Source: Cylindrobasidium torrendii FP15055 ss-10 (lineage: Eukaryota > Basidiomycota > Agaricomycetes > Agaricales > Physalacriaceae). Taken from it: a DNA stretch of 15,905 nt. The stretch lies in contig KN880841.1 of the NCBI GenBank assembly GCA_000934385.1, positions 1-15,905 of the forward strand, written 5' to 3'. The notes under the pieces are model-generated. The model did not search any database, was not told the origin of the DNA, and saw only the letters and a list, made by a program, of their open reading frames with translations. Made by a program: the position numbers and the translations under genes. Shown piece by piece: positions 9,129 to 15,905 of the stretch (position 1 is the first letter of the stretch; each line of letters opens with the position of its first letter).

Positions 9129-10101
9129 CTACACACGCAAAATGACAGTACCAATTCTCCCAGCATCTACACGCGCCATGTACGCAGCTACCGCATCCTG
9201 TTTGGAATCCCACGACTCGTAGCATGCTCCCTCAATTCCAGCTACGCTCGGAGCAGCCTCTGCGCTATTGAAACTTCAGCCCTCTGTATGAGATCAAGAG
9301 ATGGCGCTTACTACGATGCATACACCCCAGGTGTTAGGCCAACGTAGACAGAGTGCCAGCTAACACGCGTGGCTCCATTCTGAATCGGACTTCCTGAAGC
9401 AATCTTGTGCTTGGTGGGACAGCGGTACAGTGTCGTAAGGATAGGGCGGGCACGAATTGACTGTCTGGTGACAGCGGTAAGCCCTTTCTTGACAGCAAAT
9501 GCATATGCCGCCTCCGCGGCAGCGAGGCTCGTATATCCCAAGTAAACGCTTCCGGATTGACCGCTTACACACCGTCTGCAGTCCTCCCTGCATACGCGAC
9601 ATCAGTGGACGTTCTTTGGCCGTATTTACTACGCACCATTTCGCATAGACTCCCGGCTCACTAGCACGAAATGCAACGTAGGCCACAGCAATACCTTGGT
9701 GCTTCTTATCCCTTTTGAGCAGCGATTTAACGGGGGATCCTTTTTGAGCGGCTGAATGAGCAACGGGCCTTGTATTTCATTCGGTCAGTAAATTGCAGCG
9801 GTAGTGTAGTTCGAAAATATGCGTACCACTTGTCAGTGACGGAAGTACCCTCGGGATTTGCGTTCTTTATTTCGTAGAGTGTATAGTCTTTGCTGGTTTG
9901 GCGCAATTGGAGGTTGTTGATTGCCTTCGTCAAATCGTCCACGTCCTCGTCAGACTCCGAGCTCGATGATATCTCGATTTCAGTGACATGACCATCATCG
10001 TCGTGTGGATCGCTCCGTTGCCCTGGCAGAATCCTTGCTGTGGGACGCGGTTTCTTGAATTTTCCTGAGGACGAGGCGGTCTGATCGGAGCTCGAAGCCA
10101 T
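9129..10101 (-). CDS. Protein with two RNase H1-N-terminal/viroplasmin-like domains, 271 aa, 4 exons
   Basis: Exons (minus): 10101-9827, 9768-9637, 9587-9324, 9273-9129; introns are 58, 49 and 50 nt, with TACTGAC and CTGAT branches in the first two. Residues 1-~110 are Ser- and Asp-rich and probably disordered. Domain 1 (about 118-172) reads VAYVAFRASEPGVYAKW, then the EDC..CVSG...GSVYLGYTS turn and an Ala-rich helix. This is the pattern of the small hybrid-binding domain at the N-terminus of eukaryotic RNase H1, also found in caulimovirus viroplasmin. Domain 2 (about 212-265) repeats it: WHSVYVGLTPGV, GIEGACYESW and a helix AVAAYMARVDAG. No RNase H catalytic domain follows, so binding of RNA or RNA:DNA hybrid without cleavage is the likely role (inference). 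The third intron ends at AAG and was chosen because only that choice completes domain 2. Confidence 0.8.
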
Positions 10102-10323
10102 TGGGGGTGGTCAAGGAAAGAAAGAGACCAGGAACAAGGACCGTAGTGGTCCGTAGATACGTGGAGTGACGCAAAACGGAGGATGTTTGAGTAATTTCAC
10201 GCTTTACACTCCGACCTCAATTTGGCTCCCACGGGTCTCGATTTGGTACTCCTGGACGAAGATGGCATCACAACCAAACAAGCACACACACAATGATAAA
10301 TTCACGCGCTCTACAAAGAATAT
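10102..10323. other. Intergenic region between the two viroplasmin-like genes
   Basis: This 222-nt gap has no exon that I could support. It should hold the promoter of the gene at 9129-10101 and the 3' end of the gene at 10324. A short direct repeat, GGTCCGTAG-like, lies near 10140-10157. Confidence 0.3.
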
Positions 10324-11120
10324 CTAAAGGATGTAAACATAGGCGGCGATTGTCCCGAGGATAAGAAGCACGGCAATAATCCAGTGCTCCCCAAGAGATA
10401 CGACAATGTGGCTGGAAAAGTGTAAGTGCATGCACGGTACATATAGACGATCGCAACGTACGGGCGAGGCGTGGACAGCGCACGGATTTGAACACGGCCG
10501 GCAGCCAGCTCGCCATTGAAGTAGCGTAGCGCGTGTGCTTGAGATCCAGCCTTGAAGCAGTGGCTGTTCGAAACACGTTGAACGTACGACATGGCCTCCG
10601 CACTTTAAGGAAGTCAGTCGAGTCACTCTCAAGCAACCTTAGAATGGAACGCACCAGTCAAGAACGACCCCCACGCGAGTTCCATTTGTGACGCAGTAGA
10701 AGGTTTTGCGACCTTTCCCAAAGATGGAGCGCTCGAGAAGGATGGGGTAGAGCTGCCGAGGGACCTCCAAGAAGGCACGGCCTGTGATGAAAGGTGTCGA
10801 CGAGGCGTCGACGTACTCGTGGGGCGCAATGAGTGGATCGTAGATGTACACTGGCTGATGTTAGTTGCGTGAATATCCCAGGCATTTACGACAAACGTAC
10901 TTGTGTTCCAGGTAGGCGGTGAGCCAGGCTGTATTCCCAGTTCTGCGTTCATATGCTCGTTGTGCGCAACAAACATAGTGTCTGCGGGATCTCCAGTGCA
11001 CGGGACATAAGTTGGAGGCGGCGGCGGCGGGAGAGATGTCAGAGACGCCTTTTCGACGCTGCTCGACACAGCAGCAGGGACTGCAGCGCCGAGGACGACG
11101 ACAGAGGCAGGTTCCGACAT
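10324..11120 (-). CDS. Tail-anchored viroplasmin/RNase H1-N-terminal-like protein, 214 aa, 4 exons
   Basis: Exons (minus): 11120-10901, 10850-10655, 10602-10462, 10411-10324; introns 50, 52 and 50 nt with CTAAC, CTGAC and CTTAC branches. Frame closes at TAG 10324-10326. Residues 1-73 are Ser/Ala-rich with a Pro6 run. A middle segment reads MYIYDPLIAPHEYVDAS. One hybrid-binding-like domain spans about 122-178: KTFYCVTNGTRVGVVLD, then AEAMSYVQRVSNSHCFKAG and a helix ending GELAAGRVQI. The usual Trp after VLD is replaced by Cys139, at the exon junction. The last exon encodes a hydrophobic helix WIIAVLLILGTIAAYVYIL (196-214) that ends the protein, which fits a tail-anchored membrane protein. The phase-2 intron in codon 139 is at the same aligned place as the one in codon 136 of the neighbouring gene at 9129. 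An in-frame ATG at 11192 could extend the N-terminus by 24 residues. Confidence 0.75.
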
Positions 11121-11763
11121 GCTAGTTTGTGGGGGAGAAACTAAAGAGTTTGTATTTACCTTTTCAACGCTTGGTTGTATCCCTCGGCACATACCGTAGT
11201 TTTTCTAGAAAATAAACGCCACTCGGGGGTGCCCTCGAGTCCCTTATCTGCACCCACATGGTCAGTTCAGCTCCAATCAGTGGCAGAACACTAGCGTGGA
11301 CCCACCTTGCAACGCACTAGCCCATACGCGTCCCCGCAAATTTGGGTCTCCGCATTAGTGCAGCAAAAATACTTATCGAGAAACACTTGGTCACGCCCTG
11401 CGGCGTACCCAACGTTACCTCGTTCTCGTCGCGTCCCATCCCGTTCTCGGTCGCATTCTGTTCTACGTTTTTTTGTTCAATTTCCTGCGAGAGATGGACA
11501 CTGAAGGCGGATACCTTCTGGATGTTCCAAATAACGCTGAAAGTGGTCCATCAGCCACCTCACAGTGAGCCACAAGTCTCTCGACGCATTCGCAAGCTAA
11601 CTTGCCTATGCTTAGGTCGTCTCTCATGTTTTCGCAAGACACCCTTGTTGCTGCACCAACCCAGACCGACGCCAGGTGTGTATGGCTTGCAACTTGCTTC
11701 TTAACACCTTGACGAGTACGCGATAGTGACAAGACCCCATCCGTGTCAGAAACTCCCCCGACG
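11121..11763. other. Divergent intergenic region
   Basis: This 643-nt stretch separates a minus-strand and a plus-strand start, so it should contain both promoters. It has pyrimidine-rich runs (for example around 11455-11480) of the kind often found above fungal starts. No exon, TATA box or repeat stood out. Confidence 0.4.
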
Positions 11764-14700
11764 ATGGTCAATAACAATGCATTCAGGTATGTGGTCTATG
11801 TTATCCACCGACGAAAGGCTCACGGTCACCAGAACCGTGCCGTGGACCATCCTCCCCAAAACCCAGTCGCAAACACTAACGGACAAAGAGGCGAAACGAC
11901 GCGCCGCTTTGAAGATTCCCAAGGCCGATCGGAAGACCAAGAAGGGCTGGATGGAAGGTAGACGCGAGGAGTTATTCCGTCCTCTACTCATCGGACTGGC
12001 CGACGCTCTTGAAGTTTCCCCCGCCGCCTACGACCTGAAGCTCAAACAGCTTAAGCGAATGTACTTTTGGCATTTTCCCTGGCCCATGCTCGACACAGAA
12101 GAGTATCCGTCTGTCGAGGTTTTTGGCGAAATCGGTGACTACGACCCAAGTCTGCCTCTACCACGTCCGAAAGCCATGGATCCGTTGCAGGAAGGGGAGC
12201 GGGCAGACGCCATGCAGAAGAAGGGCAAAGTGAGCTTACACTGCTTCTTCGAGAACAAGGTCACTCACCTCCCATTGCGTCGCAGGCGCTAGTCGCATGG
12301 ATTAAACGCCAATTCAACCGCCAATCCGATCTCAAAAGCTTGCTGAAGCAACGCAAAGGCGATATTGAGCAAGATCCGTATGCGGGCGCGATGTTGATGC
12401 TGGCCGGAATGTCCAGGCGCGTGCGAGCTGCCCATGGCTGGCAGCACTTCATGCGCACACAGTACGTGTCGGCCGGTATAGACAAGGCGTTTGCGGAGGA
12501 ATGGGGTGCCCATGCTAAGGATGACGATGAGGAGGCCCTGAAGTTTCGCGAGAACCTGGCAAAAAGAATGTTTTTCAAGCTCCCAGAAAGCGAGAGGGAA
12601 GCCATCAAGATGGAGGCGAAGCAATACGCCGTGGAGAAAAGGGAGGAAATCAAAGCATCGTTGGAAGCCGGCCCTTCTACCGACCCATCGGTCATTGCCA
12701 CGTACGTTTCCCCAGCGTCTACTGCACATCCAAATCGTTGACGCCGACGCAGATGTGTGAGGAACACACCGACGTTCCTGGCGAAGGTATTCCGTGTAGT
12801 CGAGCGCACAACAGGCTTGAAGCTGTACGCAATGGCTGCTGGACCGATGGCTATGTATGGCGGGAAGATTGGCTTCTTTGAGTAAGTTAGCGAGACACAT
12901 CAACAGGATTGACAACTTACTTCACACTCAGTATCTCGACCACCAAACAGGGCGTCAATGCACCAATGAGTTTCCGAGAATACCTTGGTACGAAACGCAT
13001 GGATGACACAGTCATATTATACCAGCGCTACTGCGAAGACTTCTACTCCCAAGCAGAGCGCGACGCATTTGTGGTCCCCGATCCATCTATCCCCACCGAT
13101 TGGCCCAGCGACATCGAACCGCGCGTTGCGAGTACCGAATCCCGCTCTTCTTCGTTCTCTCTGGAAGGGTTGGCCGTACCAGCAGCTGAGGATGTTGACG
13201 TTGATGGCGATGACGGAGATCCAGATGAGCAGCAAGATAAAGAAGCGGAGGCGTCCAGCAATGTGTTGGAAGGAAATACGGCAGCCCGCAGGCAAGCCAG
13301 TGATGAAAATGGTCGAGGTCGAGGTCGTGGTCGCGGACGTGGTCGCGGACGTGGTCGTGGTCGCGGACAGGGTGGTCGGGGAGGTCGAGTGTCGCGCGGT
13401 CCTGCAGCCAGTCCTACAAATTCAGACGCAATTCCTGGCCCAGTTGTTAGGCCACAAGCAAATGATAATAATGAAGACGAACCAGAGGCGGAAATGACAC
13501 CTGAGCCAGAGGATGGACTTGATGTAGAGGGTGGCCAGCGTTCGCGGCGTCGACTGCCTGAAGTCCTTCAAGACGACGACGATTTCGAGGATGATCTGCC
13601 CATGCAGACAGGAGAGTTGTTGGCCCAGCTGCCCCCAAGATCCAAACGTCCACGAGAATCAAGGCCTGGGGCGTTGAGCGAGCTCTCGGATGATGAGGAC
13701 CATGATATGCGCCCTCCACCGGCGAATCGTCCTCGCTTGGACACCCAGCGGCCTAGACCTCGTCCTGCATGGCTAAAAAAAACGGCGGAGCACGTAGAAA
13801 GTGCGAAAGAAACAATGGAAAGCCATCCTAACAATCATGATATGTCTGGTGCCCAGCTTCCAGATGATGAAGACGCACCTGTTGATCACCCTTCACCGAC
13901 AACGCAGAGCCTCCCCGATAGCTCAATCGTCCCTCCTTCCATGCCAGAAAAGTCGCAGAGCGATGGTTCGTCCTCTACCACGGCAGCGCGCCCAATGTTT
14001 GATCCCGCACACTCTCCATCTCCTCCACCTGAGGACGACTCTGGACCTGTGGATGCTCTGGTCTTGACACAGGCAGTTGATGGTCGTGCACCAGCGCACG
14101 GTTCGGACGAGAACGACGTTATGGAGGGAACAGCGCCGCGTCGGTCGGGAAAAGAGATTGTTGAGGAGGGACTACGCGGCTGCTTAGAGCACGCGCAGTT
14201 ACAATGGCTGGTGTCCCCTTGTCGCGAGTTTCTGGAAGCGCCAGGTGGCGAAGACCTTGTTCCACTTCTTATGAAGCTGATCAACATTGAGAGGATGTAT
14301 GTGCTGGCCGAATTTCGCGAGAAGAAGCGGCCAGGAAAAGGAGATCGAACAGAGTGGTTTGCGGGTCCAAGGCCAAAGCCACTTGATCTGTGGGTGCGGA
14401 ATGGGAGATGCACTAGATTGAAAAAGCGATTAGCAGTGAGGTCTGTCGCGGAAATGGCGCGCGAGTGGAAGCAATGGTATCGGAAGATCCAGCCGGAATG
14501 GAGAGAGGAAGAGGATACTCATCTCGCGTGTGGGGTTTATGGCGAAGACTGGACAAGTTGGTGGTGGCCTGGGCAGAACGGACTGCTGAGCTTGGTGGCG
14601 TGCTTGTCGTGGTGGAGGGAAGGCATCATCACGAATCATGTGACAAGCACACACGCTGCTGACCTGGGTTGCTGGACCGAGGCATTTAATGATGTCATGT

Positions 14701-14765
14701 ACATGATGACCGGCGTACTCATTAGTCTGCCGTCGCTGGCGCCAGAGCGTTTTCGTGTAAAGTAG
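11764..14765 (+). CDS. Large uncharacterised protein with Arg-Gly tract, 932 aa, 5 exons
   Basis: Exons: 11764-11786, 11833-12229, 12286-12701, 12753-12881, 12932-14765; introns are 46, 56, 51 and 50 nt and the frame closes. The 23-nt first exon (MVNNNAF) has a GTATGT donor, CTCAC branch and CAG acceptor; the start is the least certain part. Residues 1-~390 look folded, with AKRRAALKIPKADRKTKKGW, LADALEVSPAAYDLK, and FRVVERTTGLKLYAMAAGP..GGKIGFFD. Then come acidic disordered stretches and an alternating Gly-Arg tract (449-478), an RGG-like motif typical of RNA-binding proteins, with basic clusters such as PRSKRPRESRP. The C-terminal ~200 residues are Trp-rich (EWKQWYRKIQPEW, WWWPGQNGLLSLVACLSWW). 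I recall multicopy mushroom proteins with a similar GxNGLLS..A..WW end and no assigned function. It is the only insert gene on the plus strand. RNA binding and nuclear location are inferred. Confidence 0.8.
13311..13371 (+). repeat. GGNCGN hexamer repeat coding for (Gly-Arg)n
   Basis: About ten units of GGTCGN/GGACGN-type hexamers run in frame and encode the alternating Gly-Arg tract of the large plus-strand protein. Such arrays expand and contract easily. Confidence 0.9.
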
Positions 14766-15399
14766 CTGAGTAGCGGTGTAAGTAGCAGCAGTTAGAATAT
14801 TCCTTACCTTTTCCCCGTGAAGTAGACGCTGAATAATATCCTTGGGACACGGAAACTTAACGAACTCGGGAAAAGCTTGGTTTGCTGTGAACTTCCGGCG
14901 CGAACGCCTCGCGAAATTACGCTCAAACAATCGGCAACTTGCTATTACAACACCAAAGCACGGTCTGCAAGATTATGAACAGGAAACGCGATGAACTTCA
15001 CCAAAAATTGAACGAAGGGTGTTTTCCTCGCTGATCCTCGCTGCCACAATGCTCGAAATAAGAAAACGTTGAGAGGCTGTCGTAAAAAATAACACATCGA
15101 CAATAACGCACATTCAAAAACCAGCGACCAAATGGAATGGAGATGTATATTGCGCCACATGTCGCGCAGTGCCAAATCAAGCCGAAATTCCGGGAAAAGA
15201 GGACCCAGCCGACTCACGTATATCAACGAAAGCCTCTAGCAGTGCTTTTCACCGCTGGGGCATACGCAGCGCACGATTTCGAGTGCCAATTTGCGTGATC
15301 GGGTGGTTTCTTTTGCGTATGTCGGAGTTTGAATGCGAGGCGCGCCGACGGCTGCCTGCGCTGCGAGCAACAGCGATCAACAATGTCCTAAATTTAGAA

Positions 15400-15562
15400 A
15401 ATAGCCGATTGTCGCTGGCAAGGCACAACCGGGGGCGCGCAAGTTAACGGGTGCACTGCGACCGGTGAGCCACGTGGCAAGATACCAAAACGGGAAGGTG
15501 GCGGTGCAAAATTAATCGAATAGCCGCGCTGATTCGAAACATACATACTACAATAGCCGCGC
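15400..15562 (+). repeat. Subterminal AATAGCCG words
   Basis: AATAGCCG occurs at 15400-15407, and the longer AATAGCCGCGC at 15519-15529 and 15552-15562, the last two 33 bp apart and all within 200 bp of the right end. Repeated subterminal words are common transposase-binding sites, but the left end has only a weak relative (TGCCGCTATA near 393-402). Confidence 0.5.
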
Positions 15563-15565
15563 GTT

Positions 15566-15586
15566 TTTTCAAAAATTTTACAACAT
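15566..15586 (-). repeat. Right imperfect inverted terminal motif
   Basis: Read on the minus strand from 15586 it starts ATGTTGTAAAATTTTTGA, partner of the left motif at 337-357 (16 of 21 positions match). It lies 6 nt inside the right CTCTGGG copy, the same spacing as at the left end. Confidence 0.5.
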
Positions 15587-15592
15587 GCCCTC

Positions 15593-15599
15593 CTCTGGG
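15593..15599. repeat. Right copy of candidate target-site duplication CTCTGGG
   Basis: Same word and orientation as 324-330. Joining 312-330 to 15600-15627 gives a 47-nt intron starting GTGAGC, with a GTTGAC branch-like site and a GACAG acceptor. Confidence 0.6.
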
Positions 15600-15627
15600 A
15601 AGGAAGTGCCCTGTTGACGTGCGACAG

Positions 15628-15905
15628 CGCTCCGACTCAAGTGGTTCAAGTTATACGCAAGGGCTCGACGAACTCAAGAGGCCGTCGATTTGACCCTGCG
15701 TGACATGACCAACTTCAGCAGAACCATGGATTCAGAGGCAAAGATGTGGGGTGCGCGCTCCCAATCGGGAGCTGGTAGGCAATGGTCACACCCAGCTGGG
15801 GTTGAGGGGCAGCTTGACCCGTTGTTTGAAGTAGGAGCACAGGCGTACGCGCTGAAGCAGCAGCGTTTACGCCAAGACATGAAGAAATCCGCCGATGCGA
15901 AGTTC
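15628..15905 (+). CDS. Partial KDZ transposase-like gene, 3' piece (continuation of the host gene)
   Basis: The frame is open from the CAG acceptor (ending 15627) to the end of the window and continues beyond it. It begins LRLKWFKLYARARR, matching the internal KDZ exon that starts ILCEWSTKARRDRW, then a helical stretch ending KMWGARS, and later GAQAYALKQQRLRQDMKK. That last segment resembles the AYA..QA...R pattern that follows the coiled region in KDZ transposases. The first two bases complete a phase-1 codon, exactly as the donor at 312 requires (Ala results). Similarity to the internal copy is low, so the host gene belongs to another KDZ lineage. No stop or frameshift is seen in either piece. 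The family call is by recalled pattern and internal comparison; alone it would be weaker than with the left piece. Confidence 0.7.

Larger units (their letters stand above)
331..15592. mobile_element. Candidate 15.26-kb KDZ-type DNA transposon with seven accessory genes, inserted in an intron
   Basis: The insert lies between the phase-1 donor at 312 and the phase-1 acceptor ending at 15627 of one plus-strand KDZ-like gene. It is flanked by CTCTGGG repeats and has imperfect inverted termini. Aligned outside-in, the left end from 337 and the reverse complement of the right end from 15586 agree at 16 of 21 positions. It contains a complete KDZ transposase near the left end, transcribed outward, plus seven other intact-looking genes. 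KDZ elements are known in basidiomycetes as large transposons that can carry extra genes; TET/JBP genes are the reported cargo, and none is seen here. Exact ends are inferred and could shift by a base or two. Alternatives are a giant intron with nested genes of other origin, or two separate KDZ fragments that happen to face the same way. Confidence 0.7.
14766..15592. other. Right terminal region of the element, no gene supported
   Basis: About 830 nt carry only short open stretches on both strands (for example minus 14945-15226) with no family resemblance, no convincing splice pattern and no start context that I trust. The outer ~200 nt hold three AATAGCCG words and the right terminal motif. 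It may be non-coding end sequence of the element. Confidence 0.4.

Noticed and set aside
9769..9826. Reading through this stretch in the viroplasmin-like gene (DKWYAYFRTT...)
   Set aside because: The stretch has a GTACGC donor and TACTGAC branch, and splicing it out restores the frame into the clear domain-1 sequence.
10268..10411. Alternative longer C-terminal frame of the tail-anchored gene
   Set aside because: The retained-intron reading gives unstructured sequence. The spliced frame gives a clean hydrophobic helix and an immediate stop.
11743..11961. Plus-strand frame starting at GTG near the beginning of the large RGG gene
   Set aside because: Only its first ATG part (from 11764) is kept, as a small first exon. 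Beyond the GTATGT donor the frame is basic, low-quality sequence, and the next exon lies in another frame.
14945..15226. Minus-strand open frame of 93 codons in the right terminal region
   Set aside because: No motif, no splice partner and no relation to other genes here; the composition looks non-coding.
15169..15447. Plus-strand open frame of 92 codons in the right terminal region
   Set aside because: No family resemblance, no helpful start context and overlap with the frame on the other strand.
331..15592. A Starship-type element
   Set aside because: Starships move by a tyrosine recombinase (DUF3435) near one end and are known from ascomycetes. No such gene is seen, while a complete KDZ transposase is.
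329..15594. Target duplication directly next to the ATGT terminal motifs
   Set aside because: The 8 bases outside each ATGT (GGCACCTG and GCCCTCCT) do not match. CTCTGGG, 6 nt further out on both sides, does.
1..15905. TET/JBP dioxygenase gene as KDZ cargo
   Set aside because: I looked because this linkage is known in basidiomycetes, but no frame shows the HxD...H pattern in a suitable context.

Overview
The window looks like genomic DNA of a mushroom-forming basidiomycete (Agaricomycetes). I could build eight complete spliced genes containing 27 introns. Every intron is 46-58 nt long, has GT..AG ends and usually shows a CTNAC-like branch site. The families, above all CxC2/KDZ transposases, are typical of mushroom genomes. 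No tRNA, rRNA, CRISPR or bacterial feature is visible. All gene models were spliced by hand and checked for frame closure; none has been compared with a database.

The main result is a nested mobile element. The first 311 bases and the last ~278 bases are both plus-strand pieces of one KDZ-transposase-like gene. The left piece ends at a phase-1 GTGAGC donor and the right piece begins after a phase-1 CAG acceptor. This is the same place and phase as an intron in the second, complete KDZ gene inside the window. Between them lie about 15.26 kb flanked by a direct repeat CTCTGGG (324-330 and 15593-15599), with imperfect inverted termini at equal distances from those repeats. Removing the insert and one repeat copy leaves a 47-nt intron, the normal size here. 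I read this as a large KDZ-type DNA transposon inserted into an intron of an older, diverged KDZ gene.

Layout of the insert: left end (331-642); a complete 9-exon, 1121-aa KDZ transposase on the minus strand (643-4404); three minus-strand genes of one unnamed family (4702-5390, 5775-6509, 6665-7862), two of them with matching intron phases; a small basic-N-terminus gene (7986-8694); a two-domain RNase H1-N-terminal/viroplasmin-like gene (9129-10101); a one-domain relative with a C-terminal membrane anchor (10324-11120); then a divergent plus-strand gene for a 932-aa protein with an Arg-Gly tract (11764-14765); and a gene-poor right end (14766-15592).

Seven genes run on the minus strand toward the left end and one runs the other way. 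If the insert is a single element, only the transposase has a clear job. The other seven are cargo or accessory genes. The two hybrid-binding-like proteins, the RGG protein and the basic protein suggest nucleic-acid binding, but that joint role is inference.
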